A model generated the notes under the pieces. The model had not been told where the DNA came from. It worked only from the letters and a program-made list of their open reading frames with translations, and did not search any database. A program made the translations under genes and the position numbers. Positions 24,640-32,833 of a stretch of 39,046 bases of DNA are shown one piece after another. The DNA lies in the NCBI GenBank assembly GCA_964368605.1, contig CAYJBP010000009.1:1-39046 (forward strand). The letters run 5' to 3'. This stretch comes from CAYJBP01 sp964368605 (lineage in GTDB: Bacteria > Bacillota > Dehalobacteriia > UBA4068). How positions within the stretch are numbered: position 1 is the first letter of the stretch; each line of letters begins with the position of its first letter.

Positions 24640-25812
24640 TCAATTTTTAGCTAAAGTTAAAATAAGATTTTTGATAATTTCAGCACAATCACCAACTAAT
24701 TTATAATCAGCCACATTAAAAATTGGCGCCTGGGGGTCACTATTAATAGCAATTATTTTTTCGGCATTACCAATTCCTGCCAGATGCTGGATAGCTCCGG
24801 AAATTCCGCAGGTAATCAAAAGTTTAGGGGCTACCGAGCAGCCGGTTTGGCCAATTTGGTATTTATACTCACACCAACCCATATCAACTAAAGGCCTACT
24901 ACAGCCAATTGTTCCCCCTAGTAATTCGGCTAAATCAGTGATAAGCTTCATGTTTTTTTGATTACCGATACCTCTACCGGCGGCGATAATAACTTTTGCA
25001 TCAGCAATACTTTCGCTGATAATTGGCAAATCTTGCAAAACTTGCAGTTTGGAGTTTAAGTTTTCTGGAAATGAAAATTCGATTAATTGCCCTTTTAATT
25101 GGTAATTTGGTTCTTTTGCGGGCATTACTCCTGGGCGAACTGTAGCCATTTGTGGCCGATGATTAGGGCAAACTATGGTTGCCATTAAATTGCCGCCAAA
25201 GGCCGGGCGAGTCTGTTGCAATAATTGATCTTCAATTTCCAAAATGGTACAATCCGCAGTTAGCCCAGTTTTAAGACGTGCTGCCAGTTTGGGTGCTAAT
25301 GATCGGCCAAAACCGGTTGCTCCATATAAGATAATCGCCGGTTTATATTTTTCATATAATAGCTCAAGAATATCACTATAAATATCTTCCTTATTTTCGG
25401 CCAACTTTTGATCTGAGCAAACTATTACTTTGTCGGCACCATAAGCGAAGAATATATCTGCTTTCTGTGATGCATTTTCGCCAAACAATACTGCTACTAA
25501 AGGTTCACCTAAACGGTCGGCTAATTCTCGACCTTTTCCCAATAATTCAAAAGCTACCGGTAAAATAGCTCCTTTGTTCTGCTCTGCAAATATCCAAATA
25601 CCTTTATTGCCTGAAATATCTATATTTATCTGCTCTTTTTCTATAGTAATTGCCTTAAATGGGCAAGCATCTAAGCATAAGCCACATAGTATGCAAGCCT
25701 CTTGATTGATTACTGCAATTTTATCTTGCATATAAATAGCCTGGTTTGCACAGCTTTTCAAGCACTTTTTGCAGCCTTTGCAGGCCGTTTGCGATACCTT
25801 TATTCCGCTCAT
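24640..25812 (-). CDS. etfA: Electron transfer flavoprotein alpha subunit with N-terminal ferredoxin domain
   Basis: This 390-aa protein is EtfA preceded by a two-cluster ferredoxin domain: C11, C14, C17, C21 and C40, C43, C46, C50-Pro. The Etf part follows from about residue 70. The C-terminal FAD site is recognisable from GRGIGNQKN, SRPLVDMGW, IGQTGCSVAPKL, and GISGAIQHL to INSDPQAPIF. EtfA subunits with this extension occur in anaerobes beside FAD-linked dehydrogenases, as in the Acetobacterium lactate dehydrogenase/Etf complex, where electrons are shared between ferredoxin and NAD. The start overlaps the end of etfB by ATGA. It is the last gene of the oxidase-etfB-etfA operon and converges on lexA. 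Confidence 0.94.
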   Translation of the reverse strand: MSGIKVSQTACKGCKKCLKSCANQAIYMQDKIAVINQEACILCGLCLDACPFKAITIEKEQINIDISGNKGIWIFAEQNKGAILPVAFELLGKGRELADRLGEPLVAVLFGENASQKADIFFAYGADKVIVCSDQKLAENKEDIYSDILELLYEKYKPAIILYGATGFGRSLAPKLAARLKTGLTADCTILEIEDQLLQQTRPAFGGNLMATIVCPNHRPQMATVRPGVMPAKEPNYQLKGQLIEFSFPENLNSKLQVLQDLPIISESIADAKVIIAAGRGIGNQKNMKLITDLAELLGGTIGCSRPLVDMGWCEYKYQIGQTGCSVAPKLLITCGISGAIQHLAGIGNAEKIIAINSDPQAPIFNVADYKLVGDCAEIIKNLILTLAKN

Positions 25813-26591
25813 GCCAATACCTCCTTGATAATGCTCGCCATTGCTGCAACCTGTTCGGTTGGGCTGCCTTCTATGCTTATAGCTTGCTGTTTTCGTTCGG
25901 GAGTAAATGTTTTAACTACTTGTGTGGGCGACCCGTTTAGACCACAGCGAGCAATATCAGCTTGTAGCTGGGCTGCATCCCAAACTGCGCAGTCGCTTAT
26001 TAAGCTTTTTTTGATTCCCGGTATAGAGGGCAAGCGAGGCATATTAATTTCTTTAATTACTGTTAAAAGAGCAGGTAAAGCAACCTCTATTTCTTGTTCT
26101 CCATAGTCGGTTATTTTTAGGCATTTTACTTTTTTGTGATTGATTTCTAATATTTCTTTAACATCACAAATATGGCTAATATTTAAAGTTTCGGCAAGCT
26201 CCGGACCAATTTGCGCAGTGTCGCCATCAACAGCCATTTTGCCGCAAATAATCAAATCAAAATCACCTTGTTTTTTTACGCCTAAAGATAATACATAAGA
26301 TGTAGCTAAAGTATCGGCACCGGCAAAGGCTCTGTCTGATAATAAGAAAGCATGGTCTGCTCCCCTACTTAGGCAATCACGCAAAATAATTTCTGTAGCA
26401 GGTATGCCCATCGATAAAACAGTAATTTCGCCACCTAAATTCTCTTTAATTCTTACAGCCTCTTCTAAAGCATGGCTATCAAAAGGGTTAATCACCGAGG
26501 CCTTGCTATCACGGATAATGGTATGCGTAACTGGGTCAAGCCTAACCTCATTAGTGGAAGGAACTTGTTTGGCGCAAACAATAATTTTCAT
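25809..26591 (-). CDS. etfB: Electron transfer flavoprotein beta subunit
   Basis: EtfB, 260 aa, pairs with EtfA to carry FAD and pass electrons from the neighbouring dehydrogenase. It starts KIIVCAKQVPSTNEVRLDP and contains NPFDSHALEEAVRIKE (36-51) and VDGDTAQIGPELAE. The last matches the nucleotide-phosphate loop as found in bifurcating EtfB proteins, where a second FAD replaces AMP (family knowledge, not tested here). The ATG abuts the stop of the oxidase gene and overlaps etfA at the other end, so all three are translationally coupled. Confidence 0.94.
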   Translation of the reverse strand: MKIIVCAKQVPSTNEVRLDPVTHTIIRDSKASVINPFDSHALEEAVRIKENLGGEITVLSMGIPATEIILRDCLSRGADHAFLLSDRAFAGADTLATSYVLSLGVKKQGDFDLIICGKMAVDGDTAQIGPELAETLNISHICDVKEILEINHKKVKCLKITDYGEQEIEVALPALLTVIKEINMPRLPSIPGIKKSLISDCAVWDAAQLQADIARCGLNGSPTQVVKTFTPERKQQAISIEGSPTEQVAAMASIIKEVLA

Positions 26592-28199
26592 CTAATTACC
26601 CTCCTTAAGCTGATTAACCAGCTTGGCTTTAAACATATTATCTTTCCCTAGCAGGGCTTTATTATCTAAAGCAGCCTTAGTTTTTGCCATGCCTTTAATA
26701 TGGTGATGACCAAACATAATTTCTAAGAAAGCGGCTTTTAATTTGCCAACACCATGCTCGGCAGAAACTGCTCCGCCATTTTCGCTAACAATATTTGCCC
26801 AATTGGCATAAAGCTTTTTGCCTAAATCATATTCCGCGCCATTGCGAGGCAAAATATTAACATGTAGATGATTATCGCCGATATGCCCCCAAATTGCCGA
26901 TTGTAAATTGTTTTCGGCTAGCATAGAGCGGTAAACTTGCATAATCTCTTTTAATTGATGATTGGCCACGGCCATATCTGTTCCTAATTTTGTGATTTTT
27001 GAATCAGATTTTTTACGCTGATCGATTAGCATATTAACAGCTTCAGGCACAGCATGACGGAAAAATAATAAACGATGCCGATCACTTTCATTGCGGGCAA
27101 CCCAGGTGTTTTGGCTGTTTAAACCAATTTTGTCCATGATATCTGCTAATAAAAATGCCTGTTTAGTAGCATCATTTTCTATATCACAATGCAATTCAAA
27201 ATAAATTGCAGCAGCAAAACCCGGCTTAATTTTCGGCAATTGGCTAAAAGCCGGATTTACCGATTTTTGCTCTATCAAAATCTTTAAAGCCTGTTCATCA
27301 AAAAATTCTATAGCTACAATATTTTGAACTTCTTCCCTACTTTTAATTACTAAATCTAATGCCTGAGCTTCGGTTTCGGCAAAGCAAGTTATGCCCCAAA
27401 TAACTTTTGGCAAAGGCAATAACTTTAATTCGATAGCACTAATTATTGCCAAAGAGCCATCCGAGCCGATAAATAAATCGACTGCATCCATATTGTCATC
27501 GGCATAGTATCCGGAAGCATTCTTGGTTTTAGGCATTTGGTATTTGGGTAAATCAATTTCTATTTTATTGCCTTGATCGGTTATTAAGACCAGCTGGCGG
27601 CCATTAGCTAGGTATTGGTTGCGCTTTAAAAAAACAGTTTGCCCATCAGCTAAGACCAAGCTTAGAGCATTGATATATGGCCTGATAGAACCATAGTGAT
27701 AACTGCGGGCACCGGATGCATTACAAGCAACCATGCCGCCTATTGTGGCTGATGTTTCGGTGGGATCAGTGGGGAAAAATTGTTGTTCGGCCTCTAAAAA
27801 CTGCCGATATATAGTTTGTGAATTGATATCAAAATGATCGCTATCAATATTTTTAGCGGCAATCATTTTATTTAAATTTAATAAAATCATCCCCGGTTGC
27901 ACCATTATTAAAAAATTGCCCTCATTATCACGATTTAGCCCCAAAACCTGATCCATGCGGCTTAAATTCATAATATGCCCACCATAAGGTACTGCCCCGG
28001 CAGCCAAGCCTGTGCGAGCCCCTTGAATAGTAAGGCTGATATTTTGGGCAAAAAGCTCCTTGGTAATAGCAATAATGTCTGCCTCGCTACGTGGGAACGA
28101 AATACTTTCGGCATGGCCGGTTGATCTGGATTCATCCCTTAAATATTCATGATATTCTTCGCTCATAGGCAGGTTGAGTTGATGATTTTGTTTGCTCAT
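26592..28199 (-). CDS. FAD-linked oxidase, lactate/glycolate dehydrogenase (GlcD/LctD) type
   Basis: A 535-aa VAO-family flavoprotein with an N-terminal FAD_binding_4 domain (TIQGARTGLAAGAVPYGG, then TDPTETSATIGGMVACNASG) and a C-terminal FAD-oxidase domain with IGDNHLHVN and SAEHGVGKLK. Such enzymes oxidise 2-hydroxyacids, mostly D-lactate or glycolate. The genes for EtfB and ferredoxin-EtfA follow directly, making a probable Etf-coupled dehydrogenase that uses NAD+ with ferredoxin help. No lactate permease or racemase is next to it, so the substrate is open. It starts after TGAGG and is divergent from an AraC regulator gene 146 bp away, which may control it. Confidence 0.87.
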   Translation of the reverse strand: MSKQNHQLNLPMSEEYHEYLRDESRSTGHAESISFPRSEADIIAITKELFAQNISLTIQGARTGLAAGAVPYGGHIMNLSRMDQVLGLNRDNEGNFLIMVQPGMILLNLNKMIAAKNIDSDHFDINSQTIYRQFLEAEQQFFPTDPTETSATIGGMVACNASGARSYHYGSIRPYINALSLVLADGQTVFLKRNQYLANGRQLVLITDQGNKIEIDLPKYQMPKTKNASGYYADDNMDAVDLFIGSDGSLAIISAIELKLLPLPKVIWGITCFAETEAQALDLVIKSREEVQNIVAIEFFDEQALKILIEQKSVNPAFSQLPKIKPGFAAAIYFELHCDIENDATKQAFLLADIMDKIGLNSQNTWVARNESDRHRLLFFRHAVPEAVNMLIDQRKKSDSKITKLGTDMAVANHQLKEIMQVYRSMLAENNLQSAIWGHIGDNHLHVNILPRNGAEYDLGKKLYANWANIVSENGGAVSAEHGVGKLKAAFLEIMFGHHHIKGMAKTKAALDNKALLGKDNMFKAKLVNQLKEGN

Positions 28200-28276
28200 A
28201 TCTATACCTCAATTATTTTTTTAAGTATATTTATTTTACCATGCAATTATTGGTGATAATACGCGATTTTTGCTTA

Positions 28277-28292
28277 AATATTTGCAAATATT
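28277..28292. promoter_or_regulatory. Palindromic operator candidate in the araC/oxidase intergenic region
   Basis: AATATTTGCAAATATT is a perfect 16-bp palindrome. It covers the -35 (TTGCAA) of the regulator's own promoter and lies about 80 bp before the oxidase gene. Binding by the AraC protein or another dimer is inferred only. Confidence 0.45.
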
Positions 28293-28310
28293 GCTATTGT
28301 TTGATATAAT
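28282..28310 (+). promoter_or_regulatory. Promoter of the AraC-family regulator
   Basis: TTGCAA (28282-28287), a 17-bp spacer and TATAAT (28305-28310) preceded by TGA, 35 bp before the start codon. Confidence 0.7.
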
Positions 28311-28345
28311 CTAAATCATAATAAATCAGAAAAGAGGCTCTTTAT

Positions 28346-29170
28346 ATGGAAGAAACTGATTTTATCATCTATCATGCTCTGGATCAAAATTGGTCTATGC
28401 CTAAAGCACATTTTCATGACCGTTTTGAAATATTACTGCCTTTAAGTGGGCAAACACAATTTTTTATTAATAAGGATATTTATTGTCTTAAACCAAAATC
28501 TTTGGTATTTATTGCTGCCGGCAGCTTGCATCATAGTTTTAGTGAAAATCAATTGGCTTATGAGCGTTATGTTTTGCAATTTGGGCCTGCGATTTTAAAA
28601 AAATTCTCTAGCGAGCAAACAGATTTATTGAGTTTTCTAAATAATTCAAACTTAGTAATGCAATTAAGCGAGGCTAATTTTGTGCATATCAAAAACTTGT
28701 TTGATATTTGTTATAATTTCAAGCAAGAAGGTTTTGGGGCTGATTTGAAGCGGCAGATGGCATTTTTAGCTATAATTTTGCATATTAGCAGCCTAATTGA
28801 TCAAAAAGAAAGTGTGCATCCTGATTTAAATGCAAATTATAGCAAAATTAGCCCGGTTATAGCTTATTTAGATAGCCATTTATGTGAAGATATTAGTCTG
28901 GATTTTTTAGCCAATAAGTTTTATATAAATAAATACTATCTATGCCATTTATTTAAAGAAGCCAGTGGCTTTACTATTTTGGAATATTTAAATAATCGAC
29001 GAATAATCTATGCCGGTCGGCTTTTGCGTCAGGGGTATAGTGTGCAAAAGGCAGGTGAAGAAGCAGGATTTTCCGGTGTTTCAACCTTTATTAGGGTATT
29101 CAAAAAAATTACCGGATTAAGCCCCGGCCAGTATGCTAAAAGGTATAAAAATACGCTTTTAATTGAATAA
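28346..29170 (+). CDS. AraC-family transcription regulator
   Basis: A 274-aa regulator with an N-terminal cupin sensor (about 15-90: HFHDRFEILLPLSGQTQFFI, then SLHHSF) and a C-terminal pair of helix-turn-helix units (about 170-270: DISLDFLANKFYINKYYLCHLFKE and VQKAGEEAGFSGVSTFIRVFKK, ending GLSPGQYAKRYK). Members usually bind a small molecule in the cupin and activate a nearby gene. The divergent oxidase-etfBA operon is the natural candidate target, with the 2-hydroxyacid substrate as a possible signal. That link rests on position only. AAGAGG precedes the ATG. Confidence 0.88.
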   Translation: MEETDFIIYHALDQNWSMPKAHFHDRFEILLPLSGQTQFFINKDIYCLKPKSLVFIAAGSLHHSFSENQLAYERYVLQFGPAILKKFSSEQTDLLSFLNNSNLVMQLSEANFVHIKNLFDICYNFKQEGFGADLKRQMAFLAIILHISSLIDQKESVHPDLNANYSKISPVIAYLDSHLCEDISLDFLANKFYINKYYLCHLFKEASGFTILEYLNNRRIIYAGRLLRQGYSVQKAGEEAGFSGVSTFIRVFKKITGLSPGQYAKRYKNTLLIE

Positions 29171-29252
29171 TAATACTGCAATATTAATTATTAATGCATA
29201 AAAACATCCACAATATAAACATTAGTCAATAATATAATAAATATAATTTGTC

Positions 29253-29295
29253 GCAAATTTATCTGCCCTAATAGAAAAAAAATTACGAAATTTGC
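29253..29295. promoter_or_regulatory. Inverted GCAAATTT/AAATTTGC pair upstream of rocD
   Basis: GCAAATTT (29253-29260) and AAATTTGC (29288-29295) are exact inverted copies 27 bp apart. The second touches the -35. A third related palindrome, TGGCAAA-n5-TTTGCCA, lies at 29331-29349 around the expected transcript start. They look like binding sites for one regulator. Confidence 0.4.
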
Positions 29296-29324
29296 TTGAC
29301 AATAGCTGTAGTTTATAATATACT
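29296..29324 (+). promoter_or_regulatory. Promoter of rocD-argF
   Basis: TTGACA (29296-29301), a 17-bp spacer and TATACT (29319-29324). The -35 is consensus and the spacing ideal. The upstream part of 29171-29377 is AT-rich without a gene. Confidence 0.78.
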
Positions 29325-29386
29325 AAATTATGGCAAATGAATTTTGCCACAATTGTATAAATATAAATTTTTGAGGAGTGTGGATA

Positions 29387-30580
29387 ATGAACAAATCACA
29401 GGCAATTATTGAAAAAACAAATACACTGGGCGCACATAACTATCATCCTAAGGACATTGTTATTGAAAAAGCTTTAGGCGCTATAGTTTATGACCCGGAA
29501 GGCAAAAAGTATTTTGATATGCTCTCTGCCTACTCTGCCCATAATTTTGGCCACCTCCATCCGGAAATTGTCCAGGCAGCTAAGGATCAATTAGATTTAG
29601 TTACATTAACCTCCAGAGCCTTCCATAATTCCTTATTGGGTGATTTTTTCGAGATGTTGGGTGAATTTACCGGTAAAAACATGATTTTACCGATGAATAC
29701 AGGTGCCGAAGCCGTAGAAACTGCTCTTAAAACTGCTCGTCGTTGGGGTACCGATATTAAGGGCGTGGAAGATGGCAAGCAAGAAATTATTTGTTGTAAA
29801 GATAATTTTCATGGCCGTACCATCACCATTGTTTCGATGAGCACCGACCCTTCTGCCTCTCGTGGTTATGGCCCGTTTACCCCCGGTTTTAAAGTTGTAG
29901 ATTATGGTGATGCTAAAGCTTTAGAGGCTGCTATCACCCCTAATACAGTAGCTTTTATTGCCGAACCTATTCAAGGCGAAGCAGGTGTTTTAATTCCGCC
30001 GGCCGGCTATTTAAAGCAAGTTCGGGAAATTTGCACTAAAAACAATGTTTTATTTATTGCCGACGAAGTTCAAACAGGTTTTGCTCGTACCGGTAAAATG
30101 TTTGCCTGTGATTACGAAGATGTTCAGCCCGATATTTTTGTTTTGGGAAAAGCTTTAGGTGGTGGTATTATGCCTGTTTCGGCAATTGCCGCTAATAATG
30201 ATATCCTAGGCGTATTCGAACCGGGTTCGCATGGATCTACATTTGGTGGTAATCCGCTATCTTGTGCGGTAGCTATGAAATCTTTAGAAATTCTCAAGCG
30301 CGATAATTATCCGCAAATGGCAGCCGAAAAAGGCGAGTATTTCATCAATAAATTAAAAGAAATTAAGAATGACGAAATTATCGATATTCGTGGTAAAGGC
30401 CTTTTAATCGGGGTTGAATTTAAAAATGATGCAGCTCCTTATGTTAAAAAGTTGATTGCCGCAGGCGTTTTAGCCAAAGAAACGCATGAATGTACAATTC
30501 GCTTTGCGCCCCCGATTATTATCAGCTATGAGGAAATGGATGAGGCACTTGTAGTAATTAAAGAAATTTTCACCAAATAA
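29387..30580 (+). CDS. rocD: Ornithine aminotransferase
   Basis: PLP enzyme that moves the delta-amino group of ornithine to 2-oxoglutarate, giving glutamate semialdehyde on the route to proline or glutamate. The match to RocD is strong along the whole 397 aa: GAHNYHPKDIVIEKALGA, MLSAYSAHNFGHLHPEI, LTSRAFHN, LPMNTGAEAVETALKTARRW and NFHGRTIT. The PLP-binding lysine is K255 in LGKALGGG, with the preceding ADEVQTGFARTG. ATG 29387 is taken because TTGAGGAG ends 8 nt before it. A GTG at 29378 overlaps that site. It is followed 27 nt later by an ornithine carbamoyltransferase gene. Confidence 0.95.
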   Translation: MNKSQAIIEKTNTLGAHNYHPKDIVIEKALGAIVYDPEGKKYFDMLSAYSAHNFGHLHPEIVQAAKDQLDLVTLTSRAFHNSLLGDFFEMLGEFTGKNMILPMNTGAEAVETALKTARRWGTDIKGVEDGKQEIICCKDNFHGRTITIVSMSTDPSASRGYGPFTPGFKVVDYGDAKALEAAITPNTVAFIAEPIQGEAGVLIPPAGYLKQVREICTKNNVLFIADEVQTGFARTGKMFACDYEDVQPDIFVLGKALGGGIMPVSAIAANNDILGVFEPGSHGSTFGGNPLSCAVAMKSLEILKRDNYPQMAAEKGEYFINKLKEIKNDEIIDIRGKGLLIGVEFKNDAAPYVKKLIAAGVLAKETHECTIRFAPPIIISYEEMDEALVVIKEIFTK

Positions 30581-30607
30581 AAAATTATAGAATAGGATGT
30601 GTTAACA

Positions 30608-31597
30608 ATGGCTATTAGTTTAAAAGGTAGAAGTTTTTTAACATTATTGGATTTTTCCCCCTTGGAAATTCGTTATTTGCTTGATATGGCTCATTCCTTA
30701 AAGAGCAAAAAAAGGGCCGGTATTTACAATGATTTGCTTAAAGGCAAAAATATTGTGCTTCTTTTTGAAAAAACCTCTACCCGTACCCGTTGCGCCTTTG
30801 AGGTTGCAGCCTATGACGAGGGTGCTAATGTAACATTTTTAGATTCTGCCAGCTCGCAAATGGGCAAAAAAGAGTCTTTGGAAGATACTGCTAAGGTTCT
30901 CGGCCGTTTTTATGATGGTATTGAGTATCGTGGTTATGAGCAAGAAGTTGTCGAAGAATTGGCCAAGCATTCCGGGGTGCCGGTATTTAATGGTTTAACT
31001 GATGTTGATCATCCGACCCAAATTTTGGGCGATTTGATGACTATTGAAGAGCATATTTCTAAGCCTTTAAATAAGATTAAAGTTGTTTTTTGTGGTGATA
31101 TCCGCAATAATATGGCCTTTGCCTGGATGTATGGTTGTGCTAAAATGGGTATGCATTTTGTGGCTTATGGCCCGCCGGAGCTTAGGATTAGCTCGGATAT
31201 TTTATCTGCTGCCCGTGGTGTTGCCAATACTACCGGGGCTACTATTGAAGTTTGCCATGATGCCAGCTGCTTAGATGGTGCCGATGTTATTTACAGTGAT
31301 GTTTGGGCTTCGATGGGCGAAGAGGCTCAAATTCCCGAGCGGGTGCGCATCTTAAAGCCTTATCAAGTAAACATGGATATGATTAAGGCCACCAATAATC
31401 CTGATGTTATTTTCATGCATTGCTTACCTGCTTTCCATGATTTTGAAACTAAATTAGCTAAATCGCAAATGGAATTAGGTTATGATATTCGCGAAGTTAC
31501 CGATGAAGTCTTTAGAAGCCGTTATTCTAAAGTTTTTGATGAGGCCGAAAATAGAATGCATAGTATTAAGGCCATTTTAGTTGCTACTTTAGGCTAG
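30608..31597 (+). CDS. argF: Ornithine carbamoyltransferase
   Basis: Joins ornithine and carbamoyl phosphate to citrulline, or runs backwards in arginine breakdown. The 329-aa protein shows the carbamoyl-phosphate site STRTR (57-61), the HPTQILGD motif, the ornithine-loop region and the catalytic HCLPAFHD. The pattern FLDSASSQMGKKESLEDTAKVLGR resembles catabolic (ArcB) and E. coli-type enzymes, so arcB is an equally fair name. ATG 30608 is used. GTG 30599 lies too near the AGGA. It shares a transcript with rocD, and a strong hairpin closes the pair. No arginine deiminase or carbamate kinase gene is in the window. Confidence 0.93.
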   Translation: MAISLKGRSFLTLLDFSPLEIRYLLDMAHSLKSKKRAGIYNDLLKGKNIVLLFEKTSTRTRCAFEVAAYDEGANVTFLDSASSQMGKKESLEDTAKVLGRFYDGIEYRGYEQEVVEELAKHSGVPVFNGLTDVDHPTQILGDLMTIEEHISKPLNKIKVVFCGDIRNNMAFAWMYGCAKMGMHFVAYGPPELRISSDILSAARGVANTTGATIEVCHDASCLDGADVIYSDVWASMGEEAQIPERVRILKPYQVNMDMIKATNNPDVIFMHCLPAFHDFETKLAKSQMELGYDIREVTDEVFRSRYSKVFDEAENRMHSIKAILVATLG

Positions 31598-31647
31598 TAT
31601 CTTTATCTTGATAATTAAGATTTACCTCAATCAATTTTATAAAAATT

Positions 31648-31705
31648 AATAGCCGGAGGGCAAACTATAAAAATAGTTGCCTGCCGGCTATTAGGGCATT
31701 TATTT
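31648..31705 (+). terminator. Terminator after argF
   Basis: AATAGCCGG (31648-31656) pairs with CCGGCTATT (31684-31692), extended inward by GGCAA..ACTA with TAGTTGCC. A T-rich tract starts about 7 nt later. The stem is long and GC-rich. Confidence 0.75.
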
Positions 31706-31748
31706 TGCTTTTTTGTGATTGACAAAAATTTTATTAAGGGGGGATATT

Positions 31749-32264
31749 ATGTTTTTTCGTAAAAGTACCGAAAATGAACAGGGTGATTTGGCGGCAGTTG
31801 ATAATTTAGAGCAAGCTGTACCCAGTCAGCTTAATTATCCGCAAATGGCTACCGAATTTATTGAGCAAATTGGCCTGGATCAAGATATTTTTCCTAAGGG
31901 TGCCCCTTCGCATTATCCGGCTATTATCCTGGCCTTATTCAATTATCTTTTTCTTGCGCTCAGCGATTTACAAGATCGTGAGCAAATTGCCCAAATTACC
32001 CAACAGCGCATTTTGGAAAAACATTATCAGCCGCCTCAATTTAGTTTATTTAATAAGCTAATCGATAATAATATTAATTATTATGATGATATTGCCTATA
32101 AAATTGCTCAGGAAACCAATAATAATCTCAAAGCAATGGTTGATGAGTTAGCGCAGCTAACCATCGGTTATTTAGATATCGAAAAAAACAATCATACCTG
32201 CACTACTATGGGTATTTATATTTATAGTATTATAAAAATGATTTTTCGCAATAATAATCAATAA
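31749..32264 (+). CDS. Hypothetical protein, 171 aa
   Basis: I do not recognise this protein. ATG 31749 follows AAGGGGGG at a good distance, so it is probably expressed. The chain is mainly alpha-helical and acidic in its first half. It has no signal peptide and one modestly hydrophobic stretch (YPAIILALFNYLFLALSDL, about 56-74). The tail is Asn-rich with YIYSIIKMIF near the end. It stops 1 bp from the convergent phosphodiesterase gene. No convincing promoter is seen; a TTGACA at 31719 is too close to the start codon. Confidence 0.6.
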   Translation: MFFRKSTENEQGDLAAVDNLEQAVPSQLNYPQMATEFIEQIGLDQDIFPKGAPSHYPAIILALFNYLFLALSDLQDREQIAQITQQRILEKHYQPPQFSLFNKLIDNNINYYDDIAYKIAQETNNNLKAMVDELAQLTIGYLDIEKNNHTCTTMGIYIYSIIKMIFRNNNQ

Positions 32265-32265
32265 T

Positions 32266-32793
32266 TTATTCTTCATATATAAAAAGTATTTGCTGATCCA
32301 AGTTTTTCCAGCTGTATTTTTGTTCTTCTAAGAGCAAATAACCATGGTTGCTGCCTGCCATCGGTCGGCTTACCGCACCCGGGTTTAGATAAAGATAATC
32401 AGGATACCTGCGATAACCGGGTATATGCGTATGCCCTTGAATAAAAATATCAAAATCAAGAGGCGGCAAATGAAGAGGATGATAGTTATGGCCATGGCAG
32501 GCAAAAATCTTTTTTAAGCCAAAATCTATTTGCTGATATTCTTCTAAGCTAGCAAATTCAAAAAAATCCTGATCACAAGTCCAGTCATTATTACCTCGCA
32601 CACAAATTATTTGCTTACTTAGGGGGTTTAGTAAACTGGGAACAGAGATTTCGCCTGCTAATGGCAGGCTTTTATGTTTTAATAAGTCACCCAACAATAA
32701 TAAAATATCGGCTTTTTCGGCCTTAAAGGCTTCTATTAACTTTAGGCAACGCTTTGCCGAACCATGAATATCGCCGGCTGCTAAAATTTTCAT
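32266..32793 (-). CDS. yfcE: YfcE-type metallophosphoesterase
   Basis: A 175-aa member of the small calcineurin-like phosphodiesterases (YfcE/MJ0936), which hydrolyse phosphodiesters with two metal ions. All ligand motifs are visible: D8 and H10 in AAGDIHGS, LLLGDLL, VRGNNDW, FACHGHNYHP, and the final QGHTHIPG, followed by the conserved NPGAVSRPM. The cellular substrate is not known for most members. It is divergent from the aminotransferase gene with 40 bp between them and converges on the 171-aa gene. Confidence 0.92.
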   Translation of the reverse strand: MKILAAGDIHGSAKRCLKLIEAFKAEKADILLLLGDLLKHKSLPLAGEISVPSLLNPLSKQIICVRGNNDWTCDQDFFEFASLEEYQQIDFGLKKIFACHGHNYHPLHLPPLDFDIFIQGHTHIPGYRRYPDYLYLNPGAVSRPMAGSNHGYLLLEEQKYSWKNLDQQILFIYEE

Positions 32794-32833
32794 AATTTAA
32801 CCTCGCAATTTTAATATCAATAAGGAGAATGAT

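Noticed and set aside
25702..26106. Plus-strand open frames opposite etfA/etfB
   Set aside because: They are antisense to well-conserved genes and have no ribosome binding site.
31719..31748. TTGACA at 31719 as promoter, or the upstream start of the 171-aa gene
   Set aside because: A -10 at the right spacing would fall in the ribosome binding site, and the upstream start has no Shine-Dalgarno.
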